Source: Dolomedes plantarius (Eukaryota > Arthropoda > Arachnida > Araneae > Dolomedidae). Taken from it: a stretch of DNA of 64,000 nt. The DNA lies in the NCBI GenBank assembly GCA_907164885.2, contig OU015496.1, positions 185,841,781-185,905,780 on the forward strand. The letters are read 5' to 3'. This document shows, piece by piece, positions 9,840 to 23,200 of the stretch. Within the stretch, counting starts at the first letter, position 1; each line of letters starts with the position of its first letter. A program made the translations under genes and the position numbers. The notes beneath the pieces were generated by a model. It searched no databases, was not told the origin of the DNA, and worked only from the letters and a program-made list of their open reading frames with translations.

Positions 9840-12800
9840 CTGGAAAAAAGTTATCAGGATTTAGAAATAAAGACATAAATAATAGTACTAAATTACAAGA
9901 CAATTATGGTATAAAATAGCTTTAACATGCTCTTTAAGAATTCAGAGACTTTTCCCCATTAAAATCCAATTCAATCAACCATCAATCAATCGAAAACTCA
10001 AATGTGCACATCATAGTTATTCAGTTAGATAATGTCAGAATAATAGAAGGGGTTTTAAAGCTAGTGATAAAAAGAAAACTGCGAGAATGAAAATATATCT
10101 GCTCTTAACGATGAAACATGTGTTTTGAAAATTATTTTAGCCTTTTAAACATTAGCAACTGGATTGCTAAGAAACAAAAGTTTCAGCTTACCTGTTCTCC
10201 ATATTTAATAAACTGCTCTCCATTTCCATTTAATCTTGCATGATCTAAAGCTTGTGACCCAATGGCAGCCTAGGAAAAGAATTAATCCATAGTAAGGTAT
10301 TAAAACTCAAAATTTCTATTGGATTGGATGAGAATACAAAGTTAAAATGAATCTATGCATGTAAAAGGATGTTATATTCTAGGAAATACTATGAATCAAG
10401 CCCAAAGGGATCATTTTTAAATAAAATAGGAAAAATCATGTGGCATGAAATTTTTCCTATAAATATACAGAGTTATAAGTAATACTGAAAATATATGGCA
10501 TACAGAGTAGTTTATGAAATTTACCTTGTCAACTGCTTGTTTATCTAAATAATTTACTTAATTGGCAAGTTACTCCTTTAAACAATTCAGGAAGTGAATT
10601 TCAAAATTAATTCAAACATTTTTTAAAAATTAATTAGCACTGGATTCTGATTAAGGTGACATTCCTGTATATAAGCGTAGCTGAATTATGTAGCAAAACT
10701 CTCTATTTCCTTAAATTTAATGTTAAAATATGAGGTTATCTGCAAAACTTTTTTGCAGTTTATGAAAAATCACTTATAGTGGATAAGGACAGTTTTGAAA
10801 CTAACCCCCTCAATTTTTAAAAACCCATTTTAAATTATTTCAGAAAGAGTTTACTGCCAATAAGCTCTGAAAACTTTATGCAGAAGTAAGTCATTTTTGA
10901 AAGTTTATAAGAAGCAGAATTATTACAATAAAATAAAAATCACAAAGTGCTTAAACATGTAAAAATTTGAAATTCTACCTTTCTTTTGCTATATAACAAA
11001 CAACCTTTGGTTTTAAAAAATAATACAATTTAAAAGGACAGTTTTAAAATTGTTTTGGAGTTTGGATTAAGTTTAACATATTTTTAAATATCTATAACTT
11101 AGAGAGACAGTTTAAAGGATGAATGTTCTCTAAAATGTCTAACTGTTACATAGATATAATTTTTTAAATAGTATTTATCTGCTTTTTTCAATCCTTTTTA
11201 TAGTTTGAAAGAAAATCATTAAAACTAAAACAAATCAGCTATACTTAAATATTAAATTAAGCTAAAGACGGAGCAGCTGTAAACAGAAAACCTAACTGAG
11301 GTATCTCCCAGAAGCTACTGACTACTATCAAATAGTAAACAATATTTTTTTACAAAATTTTTAATGCTTTTTCTTATTCATTTTCTTTTACTACTTTTTT
11401 TATGGGGTGTATGTGTATGGGGGGAGATTTGTAAAAATTTTCTATTCCCCAAAAGCTGTGAAACAGAGAATAGGAAGCTAATTTTTATACAATAAAACTA
11501 CTTATCTTAGTTCCTTACCACACAACAAGAACAAAAGTTCAGTAGGATTTAATGGCAGTAAGCTGATCACCTGAGATTGAATAGAATGGGTCACAAAAGT
11601 TACATTTAACCCTGTTTAACCCTGTGTTCTGAAACCCCTCTATGAGCAAATGAAATAAAATCACAAACTTTTCATGAGATATCAAGCAAAGGATATTTCT
11701 GCAGTCATAAATACATATTATACAAAAAGGATCTTTTTCACAAAGTGATATCTCATCAGAAACATAGTGTTTTCATTTTGCTTGCTTATAGAGGAAGTAC
11801 TGCTAGTAATACCAGAGCAAATTTTTCTTTCTGTGTGTGTGTGCAGACACATCTTACATTACATGTCTGACTGAATGACATGTCAATCATTTCAGTGTAA
11901 AGGGGAGTGAAAAATAACTGAGTAATACACAAATTCCATTTATATTTAACAGAACTTCAATACCAAATGAAAAACCAAAAAAGAATTTTTTTAATAAAAG
12001 TTTGACTTCTGTTTAATATACATACCTGCACAGCAGCTTTTGGAAGCCATGCACACGAGATAAAAATTTTTTCCTTTATATTTAATTTTGCTCCAAATAT
12101 TATGAAAGGTGTAATCAACAATCTACAAAGAAGAGCCAAAAAGATCGACAGCACAGAATAACCTGAAATAACAGAAATATAGTTATGAGTATATAAAGAA
12201 AAAAATGACTACTAAAATTAAATAATTAGCTCAATAATATTAATTTTTGCAGGAATGCTATCTAAAAACAGCTTAAATAAAAAATGAGATTAATAAATAC
12301 TTTGCATATAAAAACATAGCCAAAAATATCTTTCCAAACTTAACAATATACTTTACATGAACAGTAACATTTCAGAGAAGTGTGAGTGTGTATATATATG
12401 AATGTGTGTTTATGTTTAACTGTGATGTACAAAAGAACCTTCTCCCTCTTCTACAAAAAAGCTTTATCAGGCTCAAATCTCAATTCTCGCATTCCATAAA
12501 ATTAAAATTTTCACTTGTTTTCATTATTTTCAACCTTTATAATAGAAATAAATGTGATACTTAAAAGAATTTAACCCTGATAAATTTTCTAAACATAAAG
12601 TGCGAAAAGTTCAAAGTATTTTTTAATATTTACAGTTCTAATGTATGTACATATTTGTCCTGATGTTCCAACAATGTTTAATAATCTTTATTAAACTTGC
12701 ATAAATATTCTGCAATAAAAAAGATACACAATGTAATTTTTCCTATTTTTTATTAATAAATAATTAATATTATATTTTGCATTTTATTTTAAATGCCGCA

Positions 12801-15800
12801 ATTAACAGCAAATAGTTATGATAATCATATCTGTGACAGAAAAAAAGCTAAATAAAGATTCATTTTCAAGGAAACGATTGATTGATTAGTATTTTTTTAT
12901 TACATAATAAATTGATTTGATAGCATTACTTAGTATTTAGAACAAGGGGGCATCAAACCTAGGCTGCACTTGAGGCCAAGTGCATGATCTATCACTGTTA
13001 ACTACTAAATATCAAAATCCCATGCAACAAAAACAATTATGTAGAGAGAAAAAATAATCTACTCATTACCAACTTGTGTATGAAGATTTTTGATAGACAC
13101 TTCTGATCCAATCAAAGCAAACATGAAGGGCTCAACAATCTTCCACACAATACCCATCACAGATTCTATACCAACCTACATATAAATGGGAAACAAATGA
13201 ATAAAATAAAGTCCTATCTGACTAATAAAAAGGCAGTATAAAATAAATTACACACTTTTAGTGTATTATAACATTTGAAAGGTTCCTAATCTGCTTTTAA
13301 TCTGAAATATTCTGATTTAAGTATTTAAAACCTCAAAAGCACTAAAAAATTTCCTTCTTTAACTCCATTAAAAATTCATAAAAAAATCTTACATGTCCTA
13401 TATAACAAATCTTTAATTTTCTCTTCAAGGAATACATAAAAAACTACAGATAATGGTGTCATTCTACAGTTTTCATCAATGTACAAAAATTTAAGAAGAA
13501 TGTCTGAACAAATATCAAGAAGTTTACCATAAAGTTTTTGATAAATAATAAAAATATTTTATGTATCTACTGCATATAGAGAATTAAAATATTATCTTAT
13601 GAAATTGGACAAAAATAGTATCCATAAAGGAGAGCACTGCAATAAGGAATAAGTACCTAAGTTGGCTCTTATTCATATGTAACCTATACAATATTTTTTT
13701 AAATATGTTTTTGAGTACAAATTTCTCCATTTTTTATTTCATTAAATAGATTCATGGAGATACTTTTTTTTCTCAATAAAACAATTCAGTGAGGAATGAA
13801 TATATATTTTTAAATTACAATGCATGATTCAAAAACATAAATGTTATTCAAATTGTATGTATTGCACATTTTGGTAATTTGTAGCAGTAAAATCTTATAT
13901 TCTGTAAAGAAATTGACAATAGAGTAATTTTTTCAACATGTACATTTATGACAAGCATTTAAGAAGAAAAGCTAGGTTCTTCAGTTAATTTCAAATGAAA
14001 ATTTATAAAATTAGTTCACAGAATAGAAAAAATAACAAATGTAAGACAAGGAATAAGTATGTTTGAAGGCCATAATTGAGCCAATTGCTAAATTCTAATG
14101 TCATAGGATGCAAAACCAATCTAAAAATTTCCAAGTAACTATCTGTCATTTAATACTTTAATAATTCATGCTAAAAAAGTGTATTTTAAAGAATATTTTA
14201 CTGATTTAGAATTAATAACATACAAACTGCTCTACATCTTTTCTCCATCGCAGGGCAGCCACAAATGCAAGAGTCACACAGCCCAAGGAACCTGATCCAG
14301 GTATGCCAATTCTCTCACTCACGAACATCACTGACAGACCACCAAAGCATAAAAGCAGCAAATGATAGTAAATCAAGAAAGCCTAGAAGCAGTAAGAAAA
14401 ATATATAATCCATTGTACAAATAATCTCAGTGTCTCTAAACTTTAAATAACTAAACAAAAATGATTCACATAAACTTTCAGTAAATTATCCTAAGTTTAG
14501 GGATTCTTGCTTTGAAAAAAAGCTTAAAATTATTCATTTCAGTGTAGTGGTATTTTAAAACCAGACACTGAAGGATGAAATATTTTATTTCAGATCATTA
14601 TTTGTAATCTCTATTTTAAAAAAGCAATAATGGTTTTATTAACCAAGGTAATTTATATTTGTTTTCTTTTAATCCCTCAAATTTTATCAACTTTTCAATA
14701 CAGATCTTAAAAGTATCAAAGTATACATACACATCTGTTAATAACATTTTCAGTCAAAATATGACTTTTAAACTACTGTCATAGTATTAAACACCAGTCC
14801 TTTTATCTTTTCATTCTGCCTGAATCTATTCCTTGCAATACAAAAGGCCAACAACTGTATTTTATGTTCAAGCAACAGTGATCAAAGAATAGTGCTTAAA
14901 AACTATTATCAGTTTTTTTTTTTTCTCAATAGTACTTTTTTCTCTATTAGTCACAGATATGTATGAATGTTGAACAGTATTTGCGACTGTAGATTTATCA
15001 ATTATTTAACTCACTTTGGATTAAATTAACAAATTATAATCAGTTTACAGATTTAAAATTTATGAAATTACATTTGAAGAAGAAACAGAAGATTTAACAT
15101 TATGTTGATCTGGCCAGTTCTAAATCAAAATTATGAATGGATAACATTTGAAATTAGCTAAATTTATACAATCATTCATAACAATTTATGTTACGGTATA
15201 TAAAATACAAAAGCACATTTCAACCAGTACACAACATATATTCAAAATGCATTGAAACTGATAAACATTCCACAAAAGAAAACACCTTATTTTTAGTCTC
15301 AATACTTTGGAGAAAACATTTGTTTGAAATGCAAGATATATAAAGAATGATATTCTTTCATTTTCCAAAATAACAATGGTGCTGAAAATGCTTTGCAACT
15401 TACTACTGAAACTTATGCATTTTATATTCTTTACTCACTTAGACCTGTATTTTGTAACTTTCTGAAATTTCTGTACGATTTTTTGAGCATGAAATTCTTG
15501 GTAAGTATAAAGCAATTAAATTTTGCATACCAGATTTCCTGTTTTAAATTCATTTATCAGTGTGTTGCTAGGGAAAAAACTCTCTTGGACTGGAATACTG
15601 AATTTCTTGCTTCGTCTAAGGCATTGTGGACAAAAAGATTTTTTCCAACTATTTTTCAGCGTTTAAAGTGTAAGCACTTTTCAACTGACTTTAACTTAAC
15701 TCAAGTTTTAACCGGCCATGGAAATTTTAAGAGCTATTTGCTTCATTTTAATTTGGTGACCAGTAGACTTTGTGCTTGCGGTGATGCTGATGAAGATGTT

Positions 15801-17171
15801 GAACATTTTCTTTTACACTGCAAATTACATGCGAGTGCCCGAGCTATCTTAAAGGTGGATTTGAGATGTCTGTCTATTTGTTGACCTCCTGTTTTTTCTG
15901 ATCTCGTTAAGAGTGTTGAAAGTCTTGCTGTCTTGCGAAATTTTGTTTGTAATTTAAATTTTTAATTTTTCTTGTTTTGTGTTTTTCATTTACTTCTGTA
16001 AGCCTCATATTATACCTTGTGGTGCATGAGATTTCAAATGAAAGAATTAAAAAATAAAAAATAAAAATTCATTTATCAGGAAAATATAATTTTTTCAAAA
16101 ACGTTTTGATAATAAAGTAATTTGGTTTGAAATTATATGCATATCAATAATATTAAAAACAATAGCATTTAACTGAATGGGCAAGAAGGAAAATCAAGTT
16201 GCCTCCAATTAAGGCTCCTCTCAGAATAATATGTTACTTAGCCTTTCAAAAATCATTTACTTGTCTCAACCCCATTTATCATTATATCAAACAACATGTT
16301 TATCATTAAAAATTTATCCTAATGAAATATTTATTAAGTACATTACAAGTATAAAACTTAAATAACTGCAAAATTTTTAACAGTTTGAATATATTAATAA
16401 AAACTTTAGCATAAAAAATAAATTGACATGTTTGTATTTCAAAAGATTTTAAGATTTCAATTTCAAAGATGCACTTATAAAACAAAAACTACTTGAAATA
16501 AAAACAAAATTGAAAAAGATGTGCATACATCTTATATATAATATCAGCTTAATGTACATAACATTATGTTTTCACCAGAGTTTAAATAAATGCTTTCAAC
16601 ATCAATTTTTCATTTAATTCCCATAATTAACATAAATTATATATAGTCATAAAAAGAATACATGAAAAGAGAATCTGAATTTCTTGGTTATAATTCTCTA
16701 ATAATTCATTATTCTTTCATGAAATTACTTGTTTTTTCATACAATAGAAACAATTTTTATGCACTTCACAATTATTTTACATTGCACAAATTTTATAAAA
16801 AAAAACATGAAATTTGAAAAAAATGTTTCAAAATTTTTGGCAAAAACAAAAGTTTATTCATCATATTTTATAAAATGGTAAAGTATTATATCCTTACTTT
16901 TGCCACATCTTTCCTTGGAAGATGCCAAAATAAAACTCCAAACACAGCACCAATAGCACACCCTACTAAAGGTTCCAGAGGTGCTCGAATGAGTATCAAT
17001 GTTAAGTTTCCTACAATGTATACATTCAGGTAAGGGAATGTTGCTGACAAATGATAATTATACTTGCAAAATATCTTGTACTACAGAAATATCTTTCATA
17101 CATGTTTTACTTGCATACACACATGCATATGCACACAAACATGTACACACACACACACATACATACAGTAA

Positions 17172-17207
<36 letters not shown>

Positions 17208-20200
17208 TGAATATGTTAAAATGCAAAAAATACCCTTATTCTTTACTGTTTTTTATCTCAATTTGAATATCTACCCTAGAGGAAAGATTTAGCGGAAAAA
17301 GTATGTATGTAAACAAATCCACTTCTGAATACATTTGGCGGATACATATTTCTCCCTAGAATGTTTATAAATGTATTGTAAACTCGGATGATGTATATAC
17401 ACTCATATTGGCAGGTCAGCAGGAAGCAACTCCTGAACATGAGTAATTTTGTATGGATAGCAATGCAGGATATTGTGTATAATTTTGTGCACCGTACTCG
17501 CAGGCATGTCTAAACATCGGGCAATACCACGTGCACTGCATGTTTGCACACCACTGCTCGTCCCTTCCTCTAATGCTGTGGCCTCATCTTCTACTACCAC
17601 TACTGAGGTCGAAGCAATTCATTTCCTCCCTCTGCCAGATTTCCCTTCAAAAGAACCTATTTCTCAGTGGCGTAGCGAGGGGTGGGCAAGGAGGTCTATC
17701 ATGCCCTGGGTGCCACTCGCACAGGGGCGCCAAATGGTGCTTTTCACTAATTATATATATTATATTACAATATGTTTTTCAGAAAGGGGGTGCCAAAAAG
17801 GTATCGTGCCCCGGGCGCCAGTTATGCTCGCTACATCACTGCTGTTTCTTCAAATTTCTGAATCATAGTCTTTCGACCCTTTGCAGAATTCGGACCACAG
17901 AAATACCACATACAATGTGTCGTTTTATACCACATGCAATGTGTCATGCACATGAGTGTCTTTTAATTAGTTTGCATCGTATGCCGCTCACAGTGTCATC
18001 TATTGATACATTTTGGAACTTTTTTTATTATGCCAAATCGTTTCCCCCTTCTACCAGTATATTCAGTTCAAATTTGAAGTCATTCTGACCAGTGGTTCTT
18101 TTTTTGCAGCCTTTTGAAAGTGGGACTTTAATTATGGACACCCTGTATATATATGTGTGTGTGTGTGTGTGTATATGTGTGTGTTTGTTTCTAACAACTA
18201 AATACAAGTCGCAACAACATCATGCAAATAGACACTTGTGAGGTCTTCAAGCAATGAAAATATAAAATATGACTATCATACTTAAAGATTTTTAGAATGC
18301 ATACACAATGTATTCTACGGTTAATATCAGAATTATATTATAAATTTATTTTTTTTAAAAGAGCAAAAAATTAAGATTTGAAAAGAATGGCATAATTATT
18401 TTAAACTAATTTAATAATTTGTTACCTTCAGAAAAAACAATGCTTAGTGTGATAGTGAAACCAGTAATAGCCACTATATCATCCAATGAAGAAGCTGCCA
18501 GAATCAAAGTGGGAATGCCTTTGTCATTACCCAACTGTTTTTTTCTCAGCTTTATGAGGATTGGTAAAACAACAGCAATAGAAACTGCAGATACTATAAA
18601 CCTGTATACCAAACACAATAAAAATGTTAACATAAAATAAAAATGTAAAATGAATAACACAAGATTTGCAAAATTTCAATGTTTTGGTTTTAGAAAGGGA
18701 GACTTTTCTCTTTTCATAATACAAACATCCAAAAGTAACAAAAAAACATAAACTTAATAATGTCATTTAATTTGAAGCAATTAAGTTACCATTGATTCAT
18801 AATTGATAGATAATTAATTTGCATACAAAAATTTTTAAAAATTTCTAGAAATATATATTTCTAGAAATATCTCTGCAAATCATTTGCTATTTGAAGACAA
18901 GTAAAACCATAACAAAGTATATCTGTAGCATATTCAAAAAGCTGTCTATGACAGATATATGTATAGCACAATTCAATGTTGTACATTTAAAAAAAATTAC
19001 CCATGTGTATTATCAGTTTAATTTCATCCTGAAAATAAATAAACTTATTAGCATTAAAGCTTATCATTAAATTTAGTCTGTAGAACATATTCAGATTGAG
19101 ATTTTGCAAAATAATTATATTAATTAAATCAAGAGTTTACATGTACATAATTCAAAAGTGTGTCAATAGTTTTAACAGTAAAAAAAAAAGTAACAGCAAA
19201 AAACAACAAAAAAGTGGAAAATATTTGCTTCAATTTAAAAAAAAAAATTCAAAATTTTCACTTTAATAATCCCCTTACAGAGAAATAAAATTCTTTTGAA
19301 AAAAAATTAAATAACTAAAATTAAAAACATGAATAATTTAAATATAATACAATAAAAAATTTCTGGCATTTAAACTTATGAATATGCCCAGACAATTTTC
19401 ATATGACAATCATCATATTTAAATATTAAGTATATAAATATATTTAAAATGTAATTGAAAATTTTATAGCATATAACAAACAAATTATAGATACCCAAGC
19501 ATTATGGCCCATGCCCATGGCAGATCCAAAAAATAATGAGCAAATACAGTCATACTACCAGCTTCAACAAAAAGAGGAATGCAAGTCAATTGTACAACAA
19601 TTAATTTCATTTTTCTCAACTTTTTTCCATCCAATCCTATTCCAGCACTCAAGAGAATGATCACTAAAGCAACATCTCTGTAAGAGAAAATGCAAGCTAG
19701 TAAAAGCAATGTTGGCTGTAAATATACCAATAGATACCTGATGAAATACTGAATTGAATAAAATATAACTCAAAGCTGTGTGAATGCAAACTTGAATTTG
19801 AATTTTTTTTTATTCATCAGATTAGGTACCTACATTATATCTTATTTATCTCTCCAATGCACTAAATTCATAAACAGTAGTTATTAGGAAATAAATAATA
19901 ATAGCTAAATGATTATTTCTTCCTAATAGAAAATTCTTCGACTGAATCAGATATAATCTCTACTTTGCAAATGTTAAAAACAAACTATGTACTGCATTCT
20001 TATAACATTTTACACAGCTTGCATCACACTCTAAAACATAAAAGTAACTCTAAAATATCTTATAGGGATATTCCAAGAAAAAAGTTAAGAGGAAATAAAT
20101 GATTGTTTTCTAGCTAACTTTCCAACTGAAATTTTCTTTTTAGGTCTCTCAATAAAAAATAAATGAATATGATAAAATTGCATTACCTAATAACAGATGC

Positions 20201-23200
20201 AGTGCCATGAGAAATATCTTTATGAAAAGGTATGAAAGGAAGGTTACGATAAAGAAACCCAACTATCAGCATACCTAAACAAATAAACCATAAGCAAGCA
20301 TTAAAACTGTGTATAAACAACAAAAAAATATACATTAAGAAAATGTAACAAAAAATTATACAAAATCTTTCTGAAGAATTTTAGTTATTAAAATACATTT
20401 TTATAAAATAACAATGTTAAACACTTTCATGTTCACACAGTAATCACAAACAGATAAGTTTTAATCTTGTTATAAGAAGAATATAACAAATTTTGAACAC
20501 AAATCAGACAGCAACAACTGCATAAAAAAAGTGTTACACATTCATATCCTTCTGCCTTTTATACTGCAATAAATGAAGATAGTTCTCTGTTGTGGGGTGG
20601 TAAAAATAGCAAAGAAGACTTTTATCCTGTTTAAAAATCTGAAGCAATTCTGCTCAAGGTGCAAAGCCCTTACACATTCATAGACTATAAAGTCCTAAAA
20701 AGTCTATAATAAGGTTAAAAACAGACTATGGGGGTTATTATGCAAGACTGCATGTGGTGCAGACATAACAAATTTATATGACCTACCCCAATCATGGATC
20801 AGCTGCCAAATGAAAAAGAATGAAAAGTTGCTGTGAATCCTGGTACTGTAATGTGACTAATAAGCCCACTCAATTAATGTGCCTAATAAAAGAACATGGA
20901 GACTTTGAATTTCTCTACAAAAGTGAAACATATGCCTTAAACATATATGCATGTGTTTCTGATAATTAAAACAAACTTTATCTTCAATTACAGTTTCAGA
21001 TAAACTTCTAAATTAATAATAATTAGTAATTCTACAAAAATTAAAACAAACTTTTAAAATTTAAATTAGAAGCAAACAGTATGAAAATAATTTTATCACA
21101 TTCCATTGAAAAATTATGTAAAAGGAAATCAGAAATTTCTCACCTACAAGAGGAGGAACTTGTATAATTCCAAAAATTTTCCCACCAATGAAGGAAAGGA
21201 AAGCCAGGAAAAATAATGCAAAAATCTCACTTCCTGGCAGAGCATTTTTATTTAATATTCCAAATACTGCTCCAGTGAAAAGAAGTAAAACAAAAAATTT
21301 CGTAATAGCTATGTTGATTTGTCGCTTGGTTGGAAGAAGAGAATAATAAAAGCTGAACAAACAGCACAAACATCTCTTAACAACATTTTTTTTCGGTTCT
21401 GAAATAAATTATAGCACAAAAAGTTAAAATTTATACAAAGTTAATTAACATTCATTGCTCAGAAGTAATTATTAAAATGTTGAAATTTAAGTCTATTGTT
21501 TACAAATTTAAAATATTTTAAATTAGTTTAAATAAAAATTTTAGGCTGTGATTATGAAAAATATATACATAGAAATATCTGTTTATATTTTAATATACAA
21601 CTATCTTTTATGAAGTAATATTTCTATAGATATAGTGCAAAGGTAATGCTGTTTATTAAACAAAATAGTCTGTTACATTTCATTTTAATGTTCAGCTACC
21701 AAAGCTTAATAAATGACAAAGATAAATCTAATGATATAAATAAAAAAATAATAGTTATATTACATAAGGATTACAAAAACCAAAATAAATATAATTTTAA
21801 CTGAAACATAATGTGGATACTTTGAATACACTGTTTTGCTTTGTTTTTAATTTCCTATAAAAAATTATCCAAGTAGATTAGCTTTTTCATGATCAATAAA
21901 AAAAATACATAAAAAACAAAAATTAAAAATACAAGCAAAGACTTCAAAAAATTCTCATGCTATAGGAATTTTTTTTTAACTGAAAAAAGTAACTAATACT
22001 ATTAAGTGAATTTTTAAAGCATCAGCCCACATACTTAGTGAAATTAAAGCAACCAGAGGGGATATAATTTAAATATAAAGCTAGAATCTATTACCACACA
22101 ATGCTCCTGTAACTTAATATGCAAAACTCCTAACTGCATTAAACATCAGAATGTTAAGGTGCTGCATTTGATACCCTTTGAAGAATATAAAACTTCATAC
22201 AAAATAACATTTCAATAAATATTGAAAACTTTAGATATTTTTAACTGGATAAAAAGTTGTAAAGTGAAAAATATTAATTGATATTTTAAACAAGCATTTT
22301 AAATTTTTCACATAAATTTAAAGTTATTTTAAAACCATATGATAACATAAAATTTAACTTTTAACACTGAGAAGAAAAATGTAAAAGCAATTAGAAAAGA
22401 GATTTATAAAAATCAGTCCTCATATTAATGTAAATCTCCACTATTATTTTAATGTCATCAGCATAAATAAAAAGTATAATTTTAAAATTTTTAAATTATG
22501 TGCACATAATCAGAATTTTATTTTTAACTCAGCAAAAAAATTATGATAGTTAAAAAACTTTTATTTAACAGACATGAAATGCAGAATCTTAACAATGATA
22601 CTTATTAGTGCTGAAGTAATTACTTAAAAAAGGAGTCATATAAAATTAATTTTCCTGGAAAATCTTAACTTCTAGTTTTTTTAAACATCACTGAATGTTA
22701 ACAAAGAATAAATTTTAAAAGTAGAATTTGAAAATAATTAACATGGATTTGTGTAATTCAATAATATCTTCAATGAATGACTTTTTTCAGTAACTAAATG
22801 TAAAAACAGGTTCCTTCTGAAATAAAATTGATAAATTCAAATTCATATTAAAAACATATTCTTTAAAAAATTTATTATTATTTATATTATACAAATATTA
22901 CTAATAATAGATTTTGCTAAAACAGTAGAACTGCAGCAGATTCTGCAAATGAAATAACTCTAAAATGAACCTAATTTTACACAGATATCTGAAAATGTTA
23001 TCGACTTCATTCTGATAATAACATATTGCAATAAAATGAAAACAAACTATATAAAATTGACACATAAAGACATAACAGTAAATTTTATCTATACTTCCTT
23101 CTATCCACATTTGGACTCTAACTGTGTGATATTTTATCTGTTTATTGTTTATGCATAAGATGTTCAAATGAGAGTAATATAAATATTGTAATATTACCAC

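Larger units (their letters stand above)
17400..18147 (-). mobile_element. Mariner-like element fragment in SLC9B intron 6
   Basis: The end at about 18134-18145 reads tggacaccctg next to TA, the complement of the arthropod mariner-type terminus TACAGGGTGTCCA. The interior carries a minus-strand helix-turn-helix fragment and is split by a hAT MITE at 17665-17841. The left end is missing. Confidence 0.6.

Noticed and set aside
15393..15560. N-terminal part of the 163-codon frame containing the LINE C-terminus
   Set aside because: The target duplication places the LINE start at 15561; the upstream codons are intron read-through.
16999..17292. 97-codon frame with His/Thr and Ile/Tyr repeats
   Set aside because: Translation of a CA/TA microsatellite lying in an SLC9B intron.
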